This document shows positions 7,808-16,628 of a stretch of DNA of 64,000 bases, one piece after another. The translations under genes and the position numbers were made by a program. The notes under the pieces are model-generated. The model was not told where the DNA came from, ran no database searches, and was given only the letters and a program-made list of their open reading frames with translations. The DNA is from an uncultured Porphyromonadaceae bacterium (GTDB taxonomy: Bacteria > Bacteroidota > Bacteroidia > Bacteroidales > Muribaculaceae): NCBI GenBank assembly GCA_947175495.1, contig CAMWNB010000004.1, forward strand, positions 21,551-85,550. The letters run 5' to 3'. The number at the start of each line of letters is the position of its first letter. Position 1 is the first letter of the stretch.

Positions 7808-9451
7808 ATGCACAAACGTATTTTAAACTGGTATTTATCCCGCGAATGTGTGCCCTACTGGTACGTCCTTGCAGCCGATTGTCTGATTGTTCTGGCAAGC
7901 GGCCTCATGGCTTATGCCATAGGCCACGGGGCAGCCTACATGGTGGTCAACTTCGGAACTCTGCTACAGTCTCTGCTGCTCTATCTTCTCTGCTTTGTGG
8001 TCGGTTTCCGCGCGCTCCGCACCTATAGCGGCATCATCCGCGACACGTCGATGGCCGACCTCATCCGTGTGACGGCCGCGCTGGCCATAGGCGTGGTGCT
8101 CGTCATGGGCATGCGTGTGGTGATGCACACCGACGACTGGCTGATGCCGCTGCGCCTGCGCGATTTGCTTCTGCTGACGCTCATCGCCGCCCTGGGCATG
8201 TGCGGTCTTCGCGTCGTGGCCAAAGAAATGTACGATATCTACCTGCGCAACTATTCGGGAGGCGGAGCCTACGGCCTCAATTCCAACGACCTGCTGGACA
8301 TGGAGCTAAACGAGTTGCTGCCGCGGCATCCCATCCACGTGGACATCTCCGCCATTTCGGATGCGATGAAGGATCGCAGCCTCATGGTGACGGGCGCGGC
8401 CGGCAGCATAGGCAGCGAGCTCAGCCGCATGCTGGCCGGTTACCATCCTTCCGAACTTGTGCTCATCGACCAGGCTGAGACACCTCTCCACGACCTTTGC
8501 CTGCACATGCAACGCGAGCATCCGGAGGTGAAATGCCACTGCATAGTCACGAGTGTGTGCCACTCCAACCGCATGGACGACGTGATGCGCCGCTACAAGC
8601 CGGAAATAATCTTCCACGCGGCGGCCTACAAGCATGTGCCCATGATGGAGGACAACCCCGAAGAGAGCGTGCTCAACAACGTGGACGGCACATGCAAGCT
8701 GGCGCGCCTCGCCGTGAAACACGGCGTGCGCAAGTTCATAATGATTTCCACGGACAAAGCCGTGAATCCGACGAGTGTCATGGGCTGCAGCAAGCGTATC
8801 TGCGAGATTTTCTGCCAGAGCCTCAACAACACGCCCGAAGCCGCCGGCACGCAGTTCATCACGACGCGCTTCGGCAATGTGCTGGGCAGCAACGGCTCAG
8901 TCATCCCCATATTCCGCGAGCAGATCCGCCGCGGAGGGCCTGTGTGTGTGACCCACCCCGACATTATCCGCTACTTCATGCTTATTCCCGAGGCATGCCG
9001 TCTTGTGCTGCAGGCCGCCATCATCGGCCGCGGAGGCGAGATATTCTGCTTCGACATGGGCGAGCCGGTGCGCATCGCCGACCTTGCCACGCGCATGATT
9101 GAACTCAGCGGCAAGCACAACATAAAAATAGAATTCACCGGCCTGCGGCCCGGCGAGAAACTCTACGAGGAGCTGCTCACCGACGATGAGACCGTGCTTC
9201 CCACGCGCCATCCGAAAATAAAAATCGCCAAGGTGCGTAACATCGATTTTGAGTCGGCCCGGCGCGAAATCGACAATCTGATAGCAGCGGCTCGCACCTA
9301 CAACACCGACGCCACGCTGCGGCTCATGCACCGCATCGTGCCCGAGTACCGCCACCCCGACACTGACGCCTGCGCGCTCAAGCAGCAGAAGGAGGCCGCG
9401 CCCATCGGGCCCATGCCGGGCCTCGCGTTTCATCACATTGCAAATAAATAA
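7808..9451 (+). CDS. FlaA1/CapD/WbpM-like nucleotide-sugar 4,6-dehydratase, shortened middle domain
   Basis: A 547-residue membrane-anchored SDR enzyme. Four N-terminal hydrophobic helices lie at about residues 17-37, 45-65, 87-105 and 120-137. The NAD-binding motif GAAGSIGSE starts near 196, and the family's catalytic stretch STDKAVNPTSVMGCSK carries TDK and MxxxK in place of the SDR Tyr-xxx-Lys. Such enzymes convert UDP-GlcNAc to a 4-keto-6-deoxy or epimerised sugar for surface glycans. Only about 59 residues separate the last helix from the NAD motif. WbpM/FlaA1 relatives usually carry an additional Rossmann-like (CoA_binding_3) domain there. I prefer the ATG at 7808; a TTG lies three codons upstream. 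It probably supplies a precursor for the glycosyltransferases upstream. Confidence 0.88.
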   Translation: MHKRILNWYLSRECVPYWYVLAADCLIVLASGLMAYAIGHGAAYMVVNFGTLLQSLLLYLLCFVVGFRALRTYSGIIRDTSMADLIRVTAALAIGVVLVMGMRVVMHTDDWLMPLRLRDLLLLTLIAALGMCGLRVVAKEMYDIYLRNYSGGGAYGLNSNDLLDMELNELLPRHPIHVDISAISDAMKDRSLMVTGAAGSIGSELSRMLAGYHPSELVLIDQAETPLHDLCLHMQREHPEVKCHCIVTSVCHSNRMDDVMRRYKPEIIFHAAAYKHVPMMEDNPEESVLNNVDGTCKLARLAVKHGVRKFIMISTDKAVNPTSVMGCSKRICEIFCQSLNNTPEAAGTQFITTRFGNVLGSNGSVIPIFREQIRRGGPVCVTHPDIIRYFMLIPEACRLVLQAAIIGRGGEIFCFDMGEPVRIADLATRMIELSGKHNIKIEFTGLRPGEKLYEELLTDDETVLPTRHPKIKIAKVRNIDFESARREIDNLIAAARTYNTDATLRLMHRIVPEYRHPDTDACALKQQKEAAPIGPMPGLAFHHIANK

Positions 9452-9469
9452 CCAATCATAACACAGACG

Positions 9470-11371
9470 ATGCTTATAAAAAAGTTACTGAAAATATCAG
9501 CAGCCGCCATGGCGATAGCATGCGTGGCGGCTCTGACACCGACAAAGTCGGCAGCACAGAGCTACAACAGCATTGACGAGGCATTGGCCGACTCCACCTT
9601 CCAGGAGGTGTACCGCGGCACCCATCAGTATGTAGCGCCCACTGTCACCGAGGTTCTGCGCGACAGCGTGTTCGACCCCACGAGAGTGGTGACCAACAAG
9701 TTCAGCAAAAACTGGTTTGTGTTTGCGACAGGCGGCGTGCACTCTTTTGTCGGAGACTACAGCGGCTGCGGCAAACTCGCCGGCACGCTCTCGCCCGACT
9801 GGAGCGTGGGTGTCGGCAAATGGTTCACACCCGGCGTGGGCCTGAAAGTAGAGTTCATAAAGTCCGACTCCAAGGGCTACACCGAGTATCTGACCGGCCA
9901 CTACGGCTACGGCGACATCATGTTCCGCGCCGACGGCACGCCCTACCGCAAGATGAAGACAAGATGGTGGGACATCAGCCTCGATGTGGTTCTCAACCTC
10001 ACCCGTCTCTACAAAGGCTACGAGGGCTACAACAGCCGCAAGGCCATGAACCAGTTCATGCTCAACCTGGGCATCGGCGGCGTGCATCACCTCGGCTTCG
10101 AGCACAACCACGGCTCCGACAACGAGCTCAGCTTCCACTCCGAGCTGCAGTACAGCCGCTTCTTCACCCCCGCCAAGCGATGGAGCCTCGACATCAAGGC
10201 TCGCGCGCTCTTCTATCAGACGAACTTCGACCTTGAGTACGGCCAGGCCAACCACGCCGCATCCAAATTCGACGCCAACGTGGGCATCGACATAGGCGTC
10301 ACCTTCTACCTCGGCAAGAAACGCGCCAACGGCTGGGGTCACGGCGCCACAAAGGTGTACCAGCGCGACTATCGCGAAGAAAAGACCGTGGTCATCCGCC
10401 AGAAGGACGCAGAGCAGAAGCCCGTGCAGTACCGCACGCTCTCGTTCTATGTGTTCTACCCCAACAACTACTCCGGACGCAACGACGCGCCCCAGATTGC
10501 CGACGCCACGGTCAACGCCATCGACTACCTCGCCGGCGGTATCTTCACTCAGAAGCGATTCAAATCCACGGCCGACGCCGACGGCCGCATAGGCGCCGGC
10601 ATCAACACCAACTCGCTGCCCTTCACCGATGTGGCCACCGAGAACGCCTCCGAGCCTTTCCGCTTCGACTTCGTGCCGCGAGGCTATGAGATGAGCGCGT
10701 CCACTCCCCTCAGCCTCAGCATGAGCAGCAAGGACATGCAGGACTTCGCCCGCAAGGCCGGCTACTACTACGCTCCCATCTGGGACGGCAAGCACCAGTG
10801 GCACTACCGCATCGACGACGCCACCCTCGGCCAGCAGCTCCTGCTCGACGCCAACTACAAGGAAACCGAGACCTACGGCCTCAACTCCCATCTCGGCCTC
10901 CCCATCGTGATGGAGCGCATGGAGCAGCGCAACGGCAAGAAAGTGAACGATGACGAAATCGTCAGCTTCGCCGACGTCTACGCCGCCCTCAACGGCGACA
11001 GCCCCTATCTGGAGCAGTTCACCGACTCGGCCACGGTGGCCCACATCCGCGAAGTGCTCGACAACGGCACCATCGCCCTCATCCAGTTTGAAGGCCTCGC
11101 CACGAGCCAGGACAACTACACCGGCCAGAACGCCAAGCAGGTGGGCCTGGACCGCAACAACGCCCTTTCGGAGAACCGCGCACGCACCGTGCTCGTGTGG
11201 CTTCAGCAGCATCCCAACATGAAGGATGTGCACCACCTCACGTCCAACGAGCCTTTCTTCGCCAACGGCATCCGCCCCGTCAACGACCCGTCGACGCGCG
11301 GTCTTGACGCCAAGCTCGGCCGCTCCGTGAAGGTGAAGATCCACTACCTCATCCCCGAGAGCAAGCGATAG
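9470..11371 (+). CDS. OmpA-like outer-membrane beta-barrel protein
   Basis: A 633-residue protein with a signal peptide ending near ALTPTKSAAQ. Residues about 70-290 alternate aromatic and polar strands (NWFVFATGGVHSFVGDYSG, TRWWDISLDVVLNLTRL, GVTFYLGKK), as expected for an eight-stranded barrel. The C-terminal region contains LDRNNALSENRARTVLVWL (about 557-575), a divergent form of the OmpA peptidoglycan-binding helix with LSxxRA. The middle, about 300-540, is a long linker I do not recognise. Likely role: outer-membrane structural protein linked to the cell wall. It starts 18 bp after the dehydratase and may be read from the same transcript. A strong hairpin follows the gene. Confidence 0.72.
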   Translation: MLIKKLLKISAAAMAIACVAALTPTKSAAQSYNSIDEALADSTFQEVYRGTHQYVAPTVTEVLRDSVFDPTRVVTNKFSKNWFVFATGGVHSFVGDYSGCGKLAGTLSPDWSVGVGKWFTPGVGLKVEFIKSDSKGYTEYLTGHYGYGDIMFRADGTPYRKMKTRWWDISLDVVLNLTRLYKGYEGYNSRKAMNQFMLNLGIGGVHHLGFEHNHGSDNELSFHSELQYSRFFTPAKRWSLDIKARALFYQTNFDLEYGQANHAASKFDANVGIDIGVTFYLGKKRANGWGHGATKVYQRDYREEKTVVIRQKDAEQKPVQYRTLSFYVFYPNNYSGRNDAPQIADATVNAIDYLAGGIFTQKRFKSTADADGRIGAGINTNSLPFTDVATENASEPFRFDFVPRGYEMSASTPLSLSMSSKDMQDFARKAGYYYAPIWDGKHQWHYRIDDATLGQQLLLDANYKETETYGLNSHLGLPIVMERMEQRNGKKVNDDEIVSFADVYAALNGDSPYLEQFTDSATVAHIREVLDNGTIALIQFEGLATSQDNYTGQNAKQVGLDRNNALSENRARTVLVWLQQHPNMKDVHHLTSNEPFFANGIRPVNDPSTRGLDAKLGRSVKVKIHYLIPESKR

Positions 11372-11393
11372 GCTCGCATCTCTGTCTCATCCG

Positions 11394-11427
11394 CATCGCC
11401 GCGTTCCCCGCCGGGGGCGCGGCGATG
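11394..11427 (+). terminator. GC-rich hairpin after the OmpA-like gene
   Basis: CATCGCCGCG at 11394-11403 pairs perfectly with CGCGGCGATG at 11418-11427, and the loop contains a further CCCCG/CGGGG pairing. It starts 23 bp after the stop codon. The downstream tract (TTGCATTTG) is only weakly T-rich, so intrinsic termination is plausible but not certain. Confidence 0.5.
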
Positions 11428-11484
11428 TTGCATTTGCACACATCCTATAACATTATTTAATAAATTGGCGGGCGAAAAAAAGTA

Positions 11485-11516
11485 TTTGCGCGTATCGCGC
11501 TTTTTTCGTAGCTTTG
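11485..11516 (+). promoter_or_regulatory. korAB promoter (TTTG-N20-TAGCTTTG)
   Basis: TTTG at 11485-11488, a 20-bp spacer and TAGCTTTG at 11509-11516 match both parts of the Bacteroidetes promoter (-33 TTTG, -7 TAnnTTTG). Initiation would fall near 11521, giving a leader of about 22 nt before the korA ATG at 11543. Confidence 0.7.
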
Positions 11517-11542
11517 CCGTGCAAACTCAGAAACCGAATCTT

Positions 11543-13396
11543 ATGTCTGAAAAACATCAGGTCAAAACTCTTGATAAAGTAGTGGTCCGCTTCTCGGGCG
11601 ACTCCGGCGACGGCATGCAGCTGGCCGGCAATATATTCACCAATGTGTCGGCAGCGCTCGGCTGCCGCGTGTCCACCTTCCCCGACTATCCTGCCGAAAT
11701 CCGCGCCCCGCAGGGCTCTCTCAGCGGCGTGAGCGGCTTCCAGGTGAGCGTCGGCAAGGACGTGCACACACCCGGCGATGCCTGCGACGTGCTCGTGGCC
11801 ATGAACCCCGCGGCCCTCAAGCAGAACATCCGCTTCCTGCGCCGTGGCGGCACAATCATTGTCGACATAGATTCTTTCCGCCCGGCCGACCTCCGCAAGG
11901 CCGAGTTCGCCACCGACGATCCTTTCGGCGAGCTCGGAATCGACGACAACTGCCTGCTGCAGGTGCCCGTCACCCAAATGACGCGCGACGCCCTGGCCGA
12001 CAGCGGCCTCGACAACAAGAGCATGCTGAAGTGCCGCAACATCTTCGCCCTCGGCCTGGTGTGCTGGCTGTTCGACCGCCCGCTCGACGAGGCCGTGGCC
12101 CATCTGAGCAGCAAATTCGGCCGCAAGCCCGCCATCCTCGAGGCCAACAAGCGCGTGCTGCAGGCGGGCTTCGACTACGGCCACAACGTGCACGCCTCCG
12201 TGCCCACCTACCGCATTGAAAGCGAGAATCCTCGCCCCGGCGTTTACACCGACATCAACGGCAACACGGCCACCGCGTGGGGCCTCATCATGGCGTCGGA
12301 GAAGAGCGGTCTGCCGCTGTTCCTCGGCTCCTACCCCATCACCCCCGCCACCGACATCCTCCACGAACTTGCCAAGCGCAAGGACCTCGGCGTGAAAGCC
12401 GTGCAGATGGAGGACGAGATAGCCGGCGTGTGCTCGGCCATCGGCGCGTCTTTCGCCGGCAATCTGGCCGTGACCTCCACTTCCGGCCCCGGCCTGGCTC
12501 TCAAGAGCGAGGCCATCGGCCTGGCCGTGATGGCCGAACTGCCTCTCGTGGTCATCGACGTGCAGCGCGGCGGTCCCTCCACCGGCCTGCCCACCAAGAC
12601 CGAGCAGACCGACCTGATGCAGGCCCTGTACGGCCGCAACGGCGAGTGTCCGCTCTGCGTGGTGGCTCCCGCCACTCCCACCGACTGCTTCGACATGGCC
12701 TTCCAGGCCTGCCGCATAGCCGTAGAGCACATGACGCCTGTCATCCTGCTGAGCGATGCCTTCATCGGCAACGGCGCATCGGCATGGCGCGTGCCCGACG
12801 ACAACGACTATCCCGCCATCCACGCTCCCCGCGTGCCGGAGGAGCTCAAGGCGTCCGGCAAGTGGCAGCCCTACAGCCGCGATCCCGAAACGCTCGTGCG
12901 CTACTGGGCCGTGCCCGGCACGGAAGGCCTGGCCCACCGCATCGGCGGCCTTGAGAAAGACTGCGCCTGCGGAGCCATCAGCACCGACCCTGCCAACCAT
13001 GCCCGCATGGTGGAGACCCGCCGCGAGAAAATCGACCGCATAGCCGCCGACATCCCCGAGCTTGAAGTGCTGTGCGACGCCGATGCCGACACGCTGCTCG
13101 TCGGCTGGGGCGGCACCTACGGCCACCTGCACGCTGCCGCCTCGGAGCTCTGCGCCAAAGGCGTGCCCACGGCTTTCGCCCACTTCCGCTATATCAACCC
13201 GCTGCCTGCCAACACCGCCGAGGTGCTCGGCCGCTACAAGCGCGTGATTGTGGCCGAACTCAACTCCGGCATGATGGCCGACTGGCTGCAGTGCCACTTC
13301 CCGGGCATCAACATCCGACGCATCAACAAGGTGCAGGGCCAGCCCTTCCTCGTGGGCGAGCTCGTCGACGCCGTAGAGAAAACAGTTGCAGAATAA
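11543..13396 (+). CDS. korA: 2-oxoglutarate/2-oxoacid:ferredoxin oxidoreductase, alpha subunit (gamma-alpha fusion)
   Basis: A 617-residue protein. Residues about 10-190 form the gamma domain (VVRFSGDSGDGMQLAGNIFT), and the alpha domain follows from about 230 (GSYPITPATDILHEL, then TSTSGPGLALKSEAIGLA and QRGGPSTGLPTKTEQTDL). With KorB it decarboxylates a 2-oxoacid, usually 2-oxoglutarate, to acyl-CoA using TPP and Fe-S clusters and reduces ferredoxin. The ATG at 11543 is chosen because it follows the mapped promoter by about 25 bp and gives the normal family N-terminus. The frame is open upstream, but that part contains the promoter. No ferredoxin-type delta subunit is adjacent. The 2-oxoglutarate assignment is by family; a related oxoacid is possible. 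Confidence 0.9.
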   Translation: MSEKHQVKTLDKVVVRFSGDSGDGMQLAGNIFTNVSAALGCRVSTFPDYPAEIRAPQGSLSGVSGFQVSVGKDVHTPGDACDVLVAMNPAALKQNIRFLRRGGTIIVDIDSFRPADLRKAEFATDDPFGELGIDDNCLLQVPVTQMTRDALADSGLDNKSMLKCRNIFALGLVCWLFDRPLDEAVAHLSSKFGRKPAILEANKRVLQAGFDYGHNVHASVPTYRIESENPRPGVYTDINGNTATAWGLIMASEKSGLPLFLGSYPITPATDILHELAKRKDLGVKAVQMEDEIAGVCSAIGASFAGNLAVTSTSGPGLALKSEAIGLAVMAELPLVVIDVQRGGPSTGLPTKTEQTDLMQALYGRNGECPLCVVAPATPTDCFDMAFQACRIAVEHMTPVILLSDAFIGNGASAWRVPDDNDYPAIHAPRVPEELKASGKWQPYSRDPETLVRYWAVPGTEGLAHRIGGLEKDCACGAISTDPANHARMVETRREKIDRIAADIPELEVLCDADADTLLVGWGGTYGHLHAAASELCAKGVPTAFAHFRYINPLPANTAEVLGRYKRVIVAELNSGMMADWLQCHFPGINIRRINKVQGQPFLVGELVDAVEKTVAE

Positions 13397-13409
13397 CCAT
13401 CTCAGACAC

Positions 13410-14432
13410 ATGCACAAAATGGAAAACCAAACATACACAGCATCCGACTATAAAAACGGACAGAGCGTGCGCTGGTGTCCCGGATGCGGCGACCACGCCA
13501 TTCTCAACACCCTGCACAAGGCCATGGCCACCCTCGGCGTGCCCCCGCACCGCACGGCCGTAATCTCGGGCATAGGCTGCAGCTCGCGCCTGCCCTACTA
13601 CATGAACACCTACGGCTTCCACACCATCCACGGACGCGCGGCAGCCATTGCCACCGGCTTCAAAATCGCCAATCCGGAAATGAGCGTGTGGCAGATTTCG
13701 GGCGACGGCGACGGCCTCGCCATCGGCGGCAACCACTTCATCCACGCCGTGCGCCGCAACATCGACATCAACATCGTGCTGTTCAACAACAAGATATACG
13801 GTCTGACCAAGGGACAGTACTCGCCCACGAGCCCCCGAGGCTTCGTGTCGAAATCGTCGCCCTACGGCACCGTCGAGGACCCGTTCATCCCCGCCGAACT
13901 CGCTTTCGGCGCGCGCGGCAATTTCTTCGCCCGCAGCATCGACGTGGAGCTGGCCACATCGCAGGAAGTGCTCGTGGCCGCCGCACGCCACAAAGGCACA
14001 TCGGTGGTCGAGATTCTGCAGAACTGCGTCATCTTCAACAACGGAATCCACAATGCCATCACCGACAAGGAATACCGCGCCGACCGCACCATCCATCTGC
14101 GCCACGGCGAGAAGATGCTTTTCGGCGCCGAAGGCAACCGCGGCCTGGTGCAGGACGGTTTCCTGCTCAAGGCTGTGACGCTGGGCGAGGACGGCTACAC
14201 CATCGACGATGTGCTCGTGCACGACGCCCACACTCCCTCCAACTTCCTCCACCAGCAGCTGGCCATGATGGACGGCACCGACCTGCCTCTGGCTGTCGGC
14301 GTCATCCGCGACGTGGAAGCGCCCACCTACAACGACACTCTGGACGCCCAGGTGGCCGATGTGCGCGCCCACAAGGGCCACGCATCGCTCCGCGACATGA
14401 TTCTCGCAGGAAGCACCTGGGAAGTCAAATAA
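13410..14432 (+). CDS. korB: 2-oxoglutarate/2-oxoacid:ferredoxin oxidoreductase, beta subunit
   Basis: A 340-residue TPP-binding subunit. The cluster-binding motif WCPGCGDHA sits at residues 22-30. The TPP/Mg motif begins GDGDGLAIGGNHF (about 97-109) and is followed by NIVLFNNKIYGLTKGQYSP, all standard for KorB. It starts 13 bp after korA, either at the ATG at 13410 or the ATG at 13419; the latter would shorten it by three residues. It forms the catalytic heterodimer with KorA. The 3' end overlaps the convergent ClC gene by 8 bp, with both stops lying within 14425-14432. Confidence 0.92.
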   Translation: MHKMENQTYTASDYKNGQSVRWCPGCGDHAILNTLHKAMATLGVPPHRTAVISGIGCSSRLPYYMNTYGFHTIHGRAAAIATGFKIANPEMSVWQISGDGDGLAIGGNHFIHAVRRNIDINIVLFNNKIYGLTKGQYSPTSPRGFVSKSSPYGTVEDPFIPAELAFGARGNFFARSIDVELATSQEVLVAAARHKGTSVVEILQNCVIFNNGIHNAITDKEYRADRTIHLRHGEKMLFGAEGNRGLVQDGFLLKAVTLGEDGYTIDDVLVHDAHTPSNFLHQQLAMMDGTDLPLAVGVIRDVEAPTYNDTLDAQVADVRAHKGHASLRDMILAGSTWEVK

Positions 14433-15735
14433 GCCAGCGATAGAATTTCACCACACAAAACGACACCATGCCGGCCAGCGATACGGGTAGCAGATACTCG
14501 TAGCTGGCCGTCATTTCTATTGTGAGGAATATGGCCATGAGCGGCGCCTTGATGGTGCCGCCCATCACCGCCGCCATGCCTCCGAGCACAAAGACCGGCA
14601 TGGGCAGCCCTACGCCGAACAGCGACTTCGCGGCCATCACAAACAGATAGCCGGCTATCGCTCCGGCGAACAGTGTGGGAGCGAAATCGCCGGCCACGCC
14701 GCCGCCGCTGTTGGAGGAGAATGCAGCCACACCCTTGGCCAGAAGCAGGCCCAGGCCTATGAGCAGCAGTCCGTAGTCGCCCCAGTGGTTGAGCACATAC
14801 AGCGGACTGTAGTCGCCCAGGGTGTAGTCGGCCTTGTTCATAAGATTGTTTACCACCTCATAGCCTTCGCCGTAGAGCGCAGGAAACAGAAACAGCAACA
14901 GGCCGACGCACAGCCCCGACACCACGTTGCGCAGCCACGGATTGCCTATCGCCACAAGGCGGCGCGCGGCGTAATGGCCCGTGTAATTGTAGTAAACGGC
15001 ATAGCATCCGCAGCAAATGCCCAGCAACACCACAGCCGGCAGACAGTCGAGGCTCTGGGGCACGAAGCGCGTAAGCGACAGATCGGGCACGCACCCCGAC
15101 AGCACATAGGCCGTCAGCGACGCCACCATGCAAGTGGCAAGAATGCCGATCACCGGCACGGTGGTGAGCGTCAGTCCCATGTATTCAAGCGCGTAGAGCA
15201 TGCCGCCCACCGGCGCCTGGAATATGCCTGCGATGCCTGCCGCGGCACCGCAGGCTATGAGCACGCGCACCTTGTGGTCGGGGAGGCCTATGCGGCGCGA
15301 CAGGTTGCCGCCGAGAGCCGCGCCCACGGTGGCAATGGGCCCCTCGGCTCCGGCCGAGCCGCCGAAGCCCAGGGTCATGGTGCTTGCCACAATCGGGCCG
15401 AAAATGAGTTTTGTGGAGATAAATGTAATGCCGCGGTGCAGGCGGTCGTTGATTTTGTCGCTGGCGTGTTCTATGTCGTCGCGCAGGATGTAGCGGGTGA
15501 AGATGCCTGTGCACACAATGCCGGCCACGGGCAGCAGAATGAGCATCCAGTTGCCTTTCTCAAGGTGCATCATGCTGTGGGCCACAAGCGACATGTGCTG
15601 AATGAGCCATCGCAGCAGCGCAGCCGAAGCGCCGCAGACGAGGCCCACCGTCAGACACATCGACATGCCGACGAACAGGTCGGGTGCCGACACAAACTTA
15701 AGGCGCAGCCGCCGCGGTAAATCTCTGATGCTCAT
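14425..15735 (-). CDS. ClC-family chloride channel/transporter, no CBS domains
   Basis: A 436-residue integral membrane protein with the ClC fold. GFGGSAGAEGPIATVG contains the gating glutamate (Glu131). FQAPVGGMLYALEYMG covers the position where the E. coli antiporter has Glu202-Glu203; here it reads Glu184-Tyr185, so the intracellular proton glutamate is missing. The GSGIP anion-filter segment is also replaced (around IEHASDKI, 88-95). It should conduct or exchange chloride or another anion. I choose the ATG at 15735 because it gives a normal cytoplasmic N-terminus; a GTG lies 13 codons upstream. It is convergent with korB. A second paralogue with CBS domains is at 57741. Confidence 0.88.
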   Translation of the reverse strand: MSIRDLPRRLRLKFVSAPDLFVGMSMCLTVGLVCGASAALLRWLIQHMSLVAHSMMHLEKGNWMLILLPVAGIVCTGIFTRYILRDDIEHASDKINDRLHRGITFISTKLIFGPIVASTMTLGFGGSAGAEGPIATVGAALGGNLSRRIGLPDHKVRVLIACGAAAGIAGIFQAPVGGMLYALEYMGLTLTTVPVIGILATCMVASLTAYVLSGCVPDLSLTRFVPQSLDCLPAVVLLGICCGCYAVYYNYTGHYAARRLVAIGNPWLRNVVSGLCVGLLLFLFPALYGEGYEVVNNLMNKADYTLGDYSPLYVLNHWGDYGLLLIGLGLLLAKGVAAFSSNSGGGVAGDFAPTLFAGAIAGYLFVMAAKSLFGVGLPMPVFVLGGMAAVMGGTIKAPLMAIFLTIEMTASYEYLLPVSLAGMVSFCVVKFYRWLI

Positions 15736-15812
15736 ATGCCGTGATGATATAGATATCAACAACGGCGGCTGCACTAATGTTTAGACCCGGCTTATAGCCG
15801 ATGTAAAAGCTC

Positions 15813-16628
15813 CTAATCCCAGAACTTGAAGAAATGGTGCACGGGGCCGTGGCCGTGGCCTATGGCGTAGCGCGACCCGGCGGCGATGGCGGCCGCGATA
15901 TAGTCTTTGGCGGCCGCGGCAGCATCGTCGAGCGAGAGCCCGTGGGCGAGCGACGCTGCGAATGCCGACGACAGCGTGCAGCCGGTGCCGTGGGTGTTGG
16001 GCGTCGAGAGGCGTTCCGACTCAAGGCGCAGCACGGTGTCGGTCTCGGCGTTGTAGAACACGTCGACGAGCAGTTCGTCGTGCAGATGTCCGGCTTTGAG
16101 CATCACCGACACACCGCCGCAGGCATCGCTCAGGCGTCGCGCCGCATCCGGCAGCTCGTCCTGCTTCGACAGCTTCCGGCCCAGCAGGATTGATGCCTCG
16201 GGGATGTTGGGGGTGATCACTCGTGCCCTCGGGATGAGCACCGTGCGCAGCGCGTCCACCGCGTCGGCCTGCAGCAGCGGGTCGCCGGAAGTGGCCACCA
16301 TCACGGGGTCGAGCACGATGTCGCGCAGGTCGGGATACTCGTCGAGCGTGGCGCGCACGGCAGCGATGAGCTCGGCCGAGTGCAGCATGCCGATTTTGAC
16401 GGCGTCGGTGCCTATGTCGTCGAGCACGCTGTGTATCTGCCCCGTGACGAAAGGCACGGGGATGGGATGCACGCCGGTGACACCCACGGTGTTTTCGTCG
16501 ACCACGGCCACTATGGCCGAGGTGCCGAAACAGCCGAGGGCCGAGAAGGTCTTGAGGTCGGCCTGCACGCCGGCTCCGCCGCTGGGGTCGCTGCCGGCGA
16601 TGGTGAGCGCGCGGCGGTAGGTTTTCAT
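15813..16628 (-). CDS. thiD: Hydroxymethylpyrimidine/phosphomethylpyrimidine kinase
   Basis: A 271-residue ribokinase-fold enzyme that phosphorylates HMP and HMP-phosphate for thiamine synthesis. The N-terminus ALTIAGSDPSGGAGVQADLK and the C-terminal GTGCTLSSAFAASLA (anion hole and catalytic region, about residue 212) are diagnostic. The start at 16628 overlaps the tenA stop as ATGA, which fixes it. As the last gene of the thiamine operon, it would phosphorylate HMP released by TenA or made elsewhere. A small inverted repeat (CGGCT/AGCCG at 15788-15800) lies just past the stop, without a T-run. Confidence 0.93.
   Translation of the reverse strand: MKTYRRALTIAGSDPSGGAGVQADLKTFSALGCFGTSAIVAVVDENTVGVTGVHPIPVPFVTGQIHSVLDDIGTDAVKIGMLHSAELIAAVRATLDEYPDLRDIVLDPVMVATSGDPLLQADAVDALRTVLIPRARVITPNIPEASILLGRKLSKQDELPDAARRLSDACGGVSVMLKAGHLHDELLVDVFYNAETDTVLRLESERLSTPNTHGTGCTLSSAFAASLAHGLSLDDAAAAAKDYIAAAIAAGSRYAIGHGHGPVHHFFKFWD

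Noticed and set aside
9497..11344. 615-codon antisense frame opposite the OmpA-like gene
   Set aside because: Valine-, glycine- and histidine-rich translation without recognisable features; the plus-strand gene has a signal peptide, barrel strands and an OmpA-type end.
11453..13438. Long antisense open frame (661 codons) opposite korA
   Set aside because: It is a shadow of GC-rich coding sequence: His/Val/Gly/Ala-rich translation, no domain, and korA on the other strand has clear motifs and a promoter.
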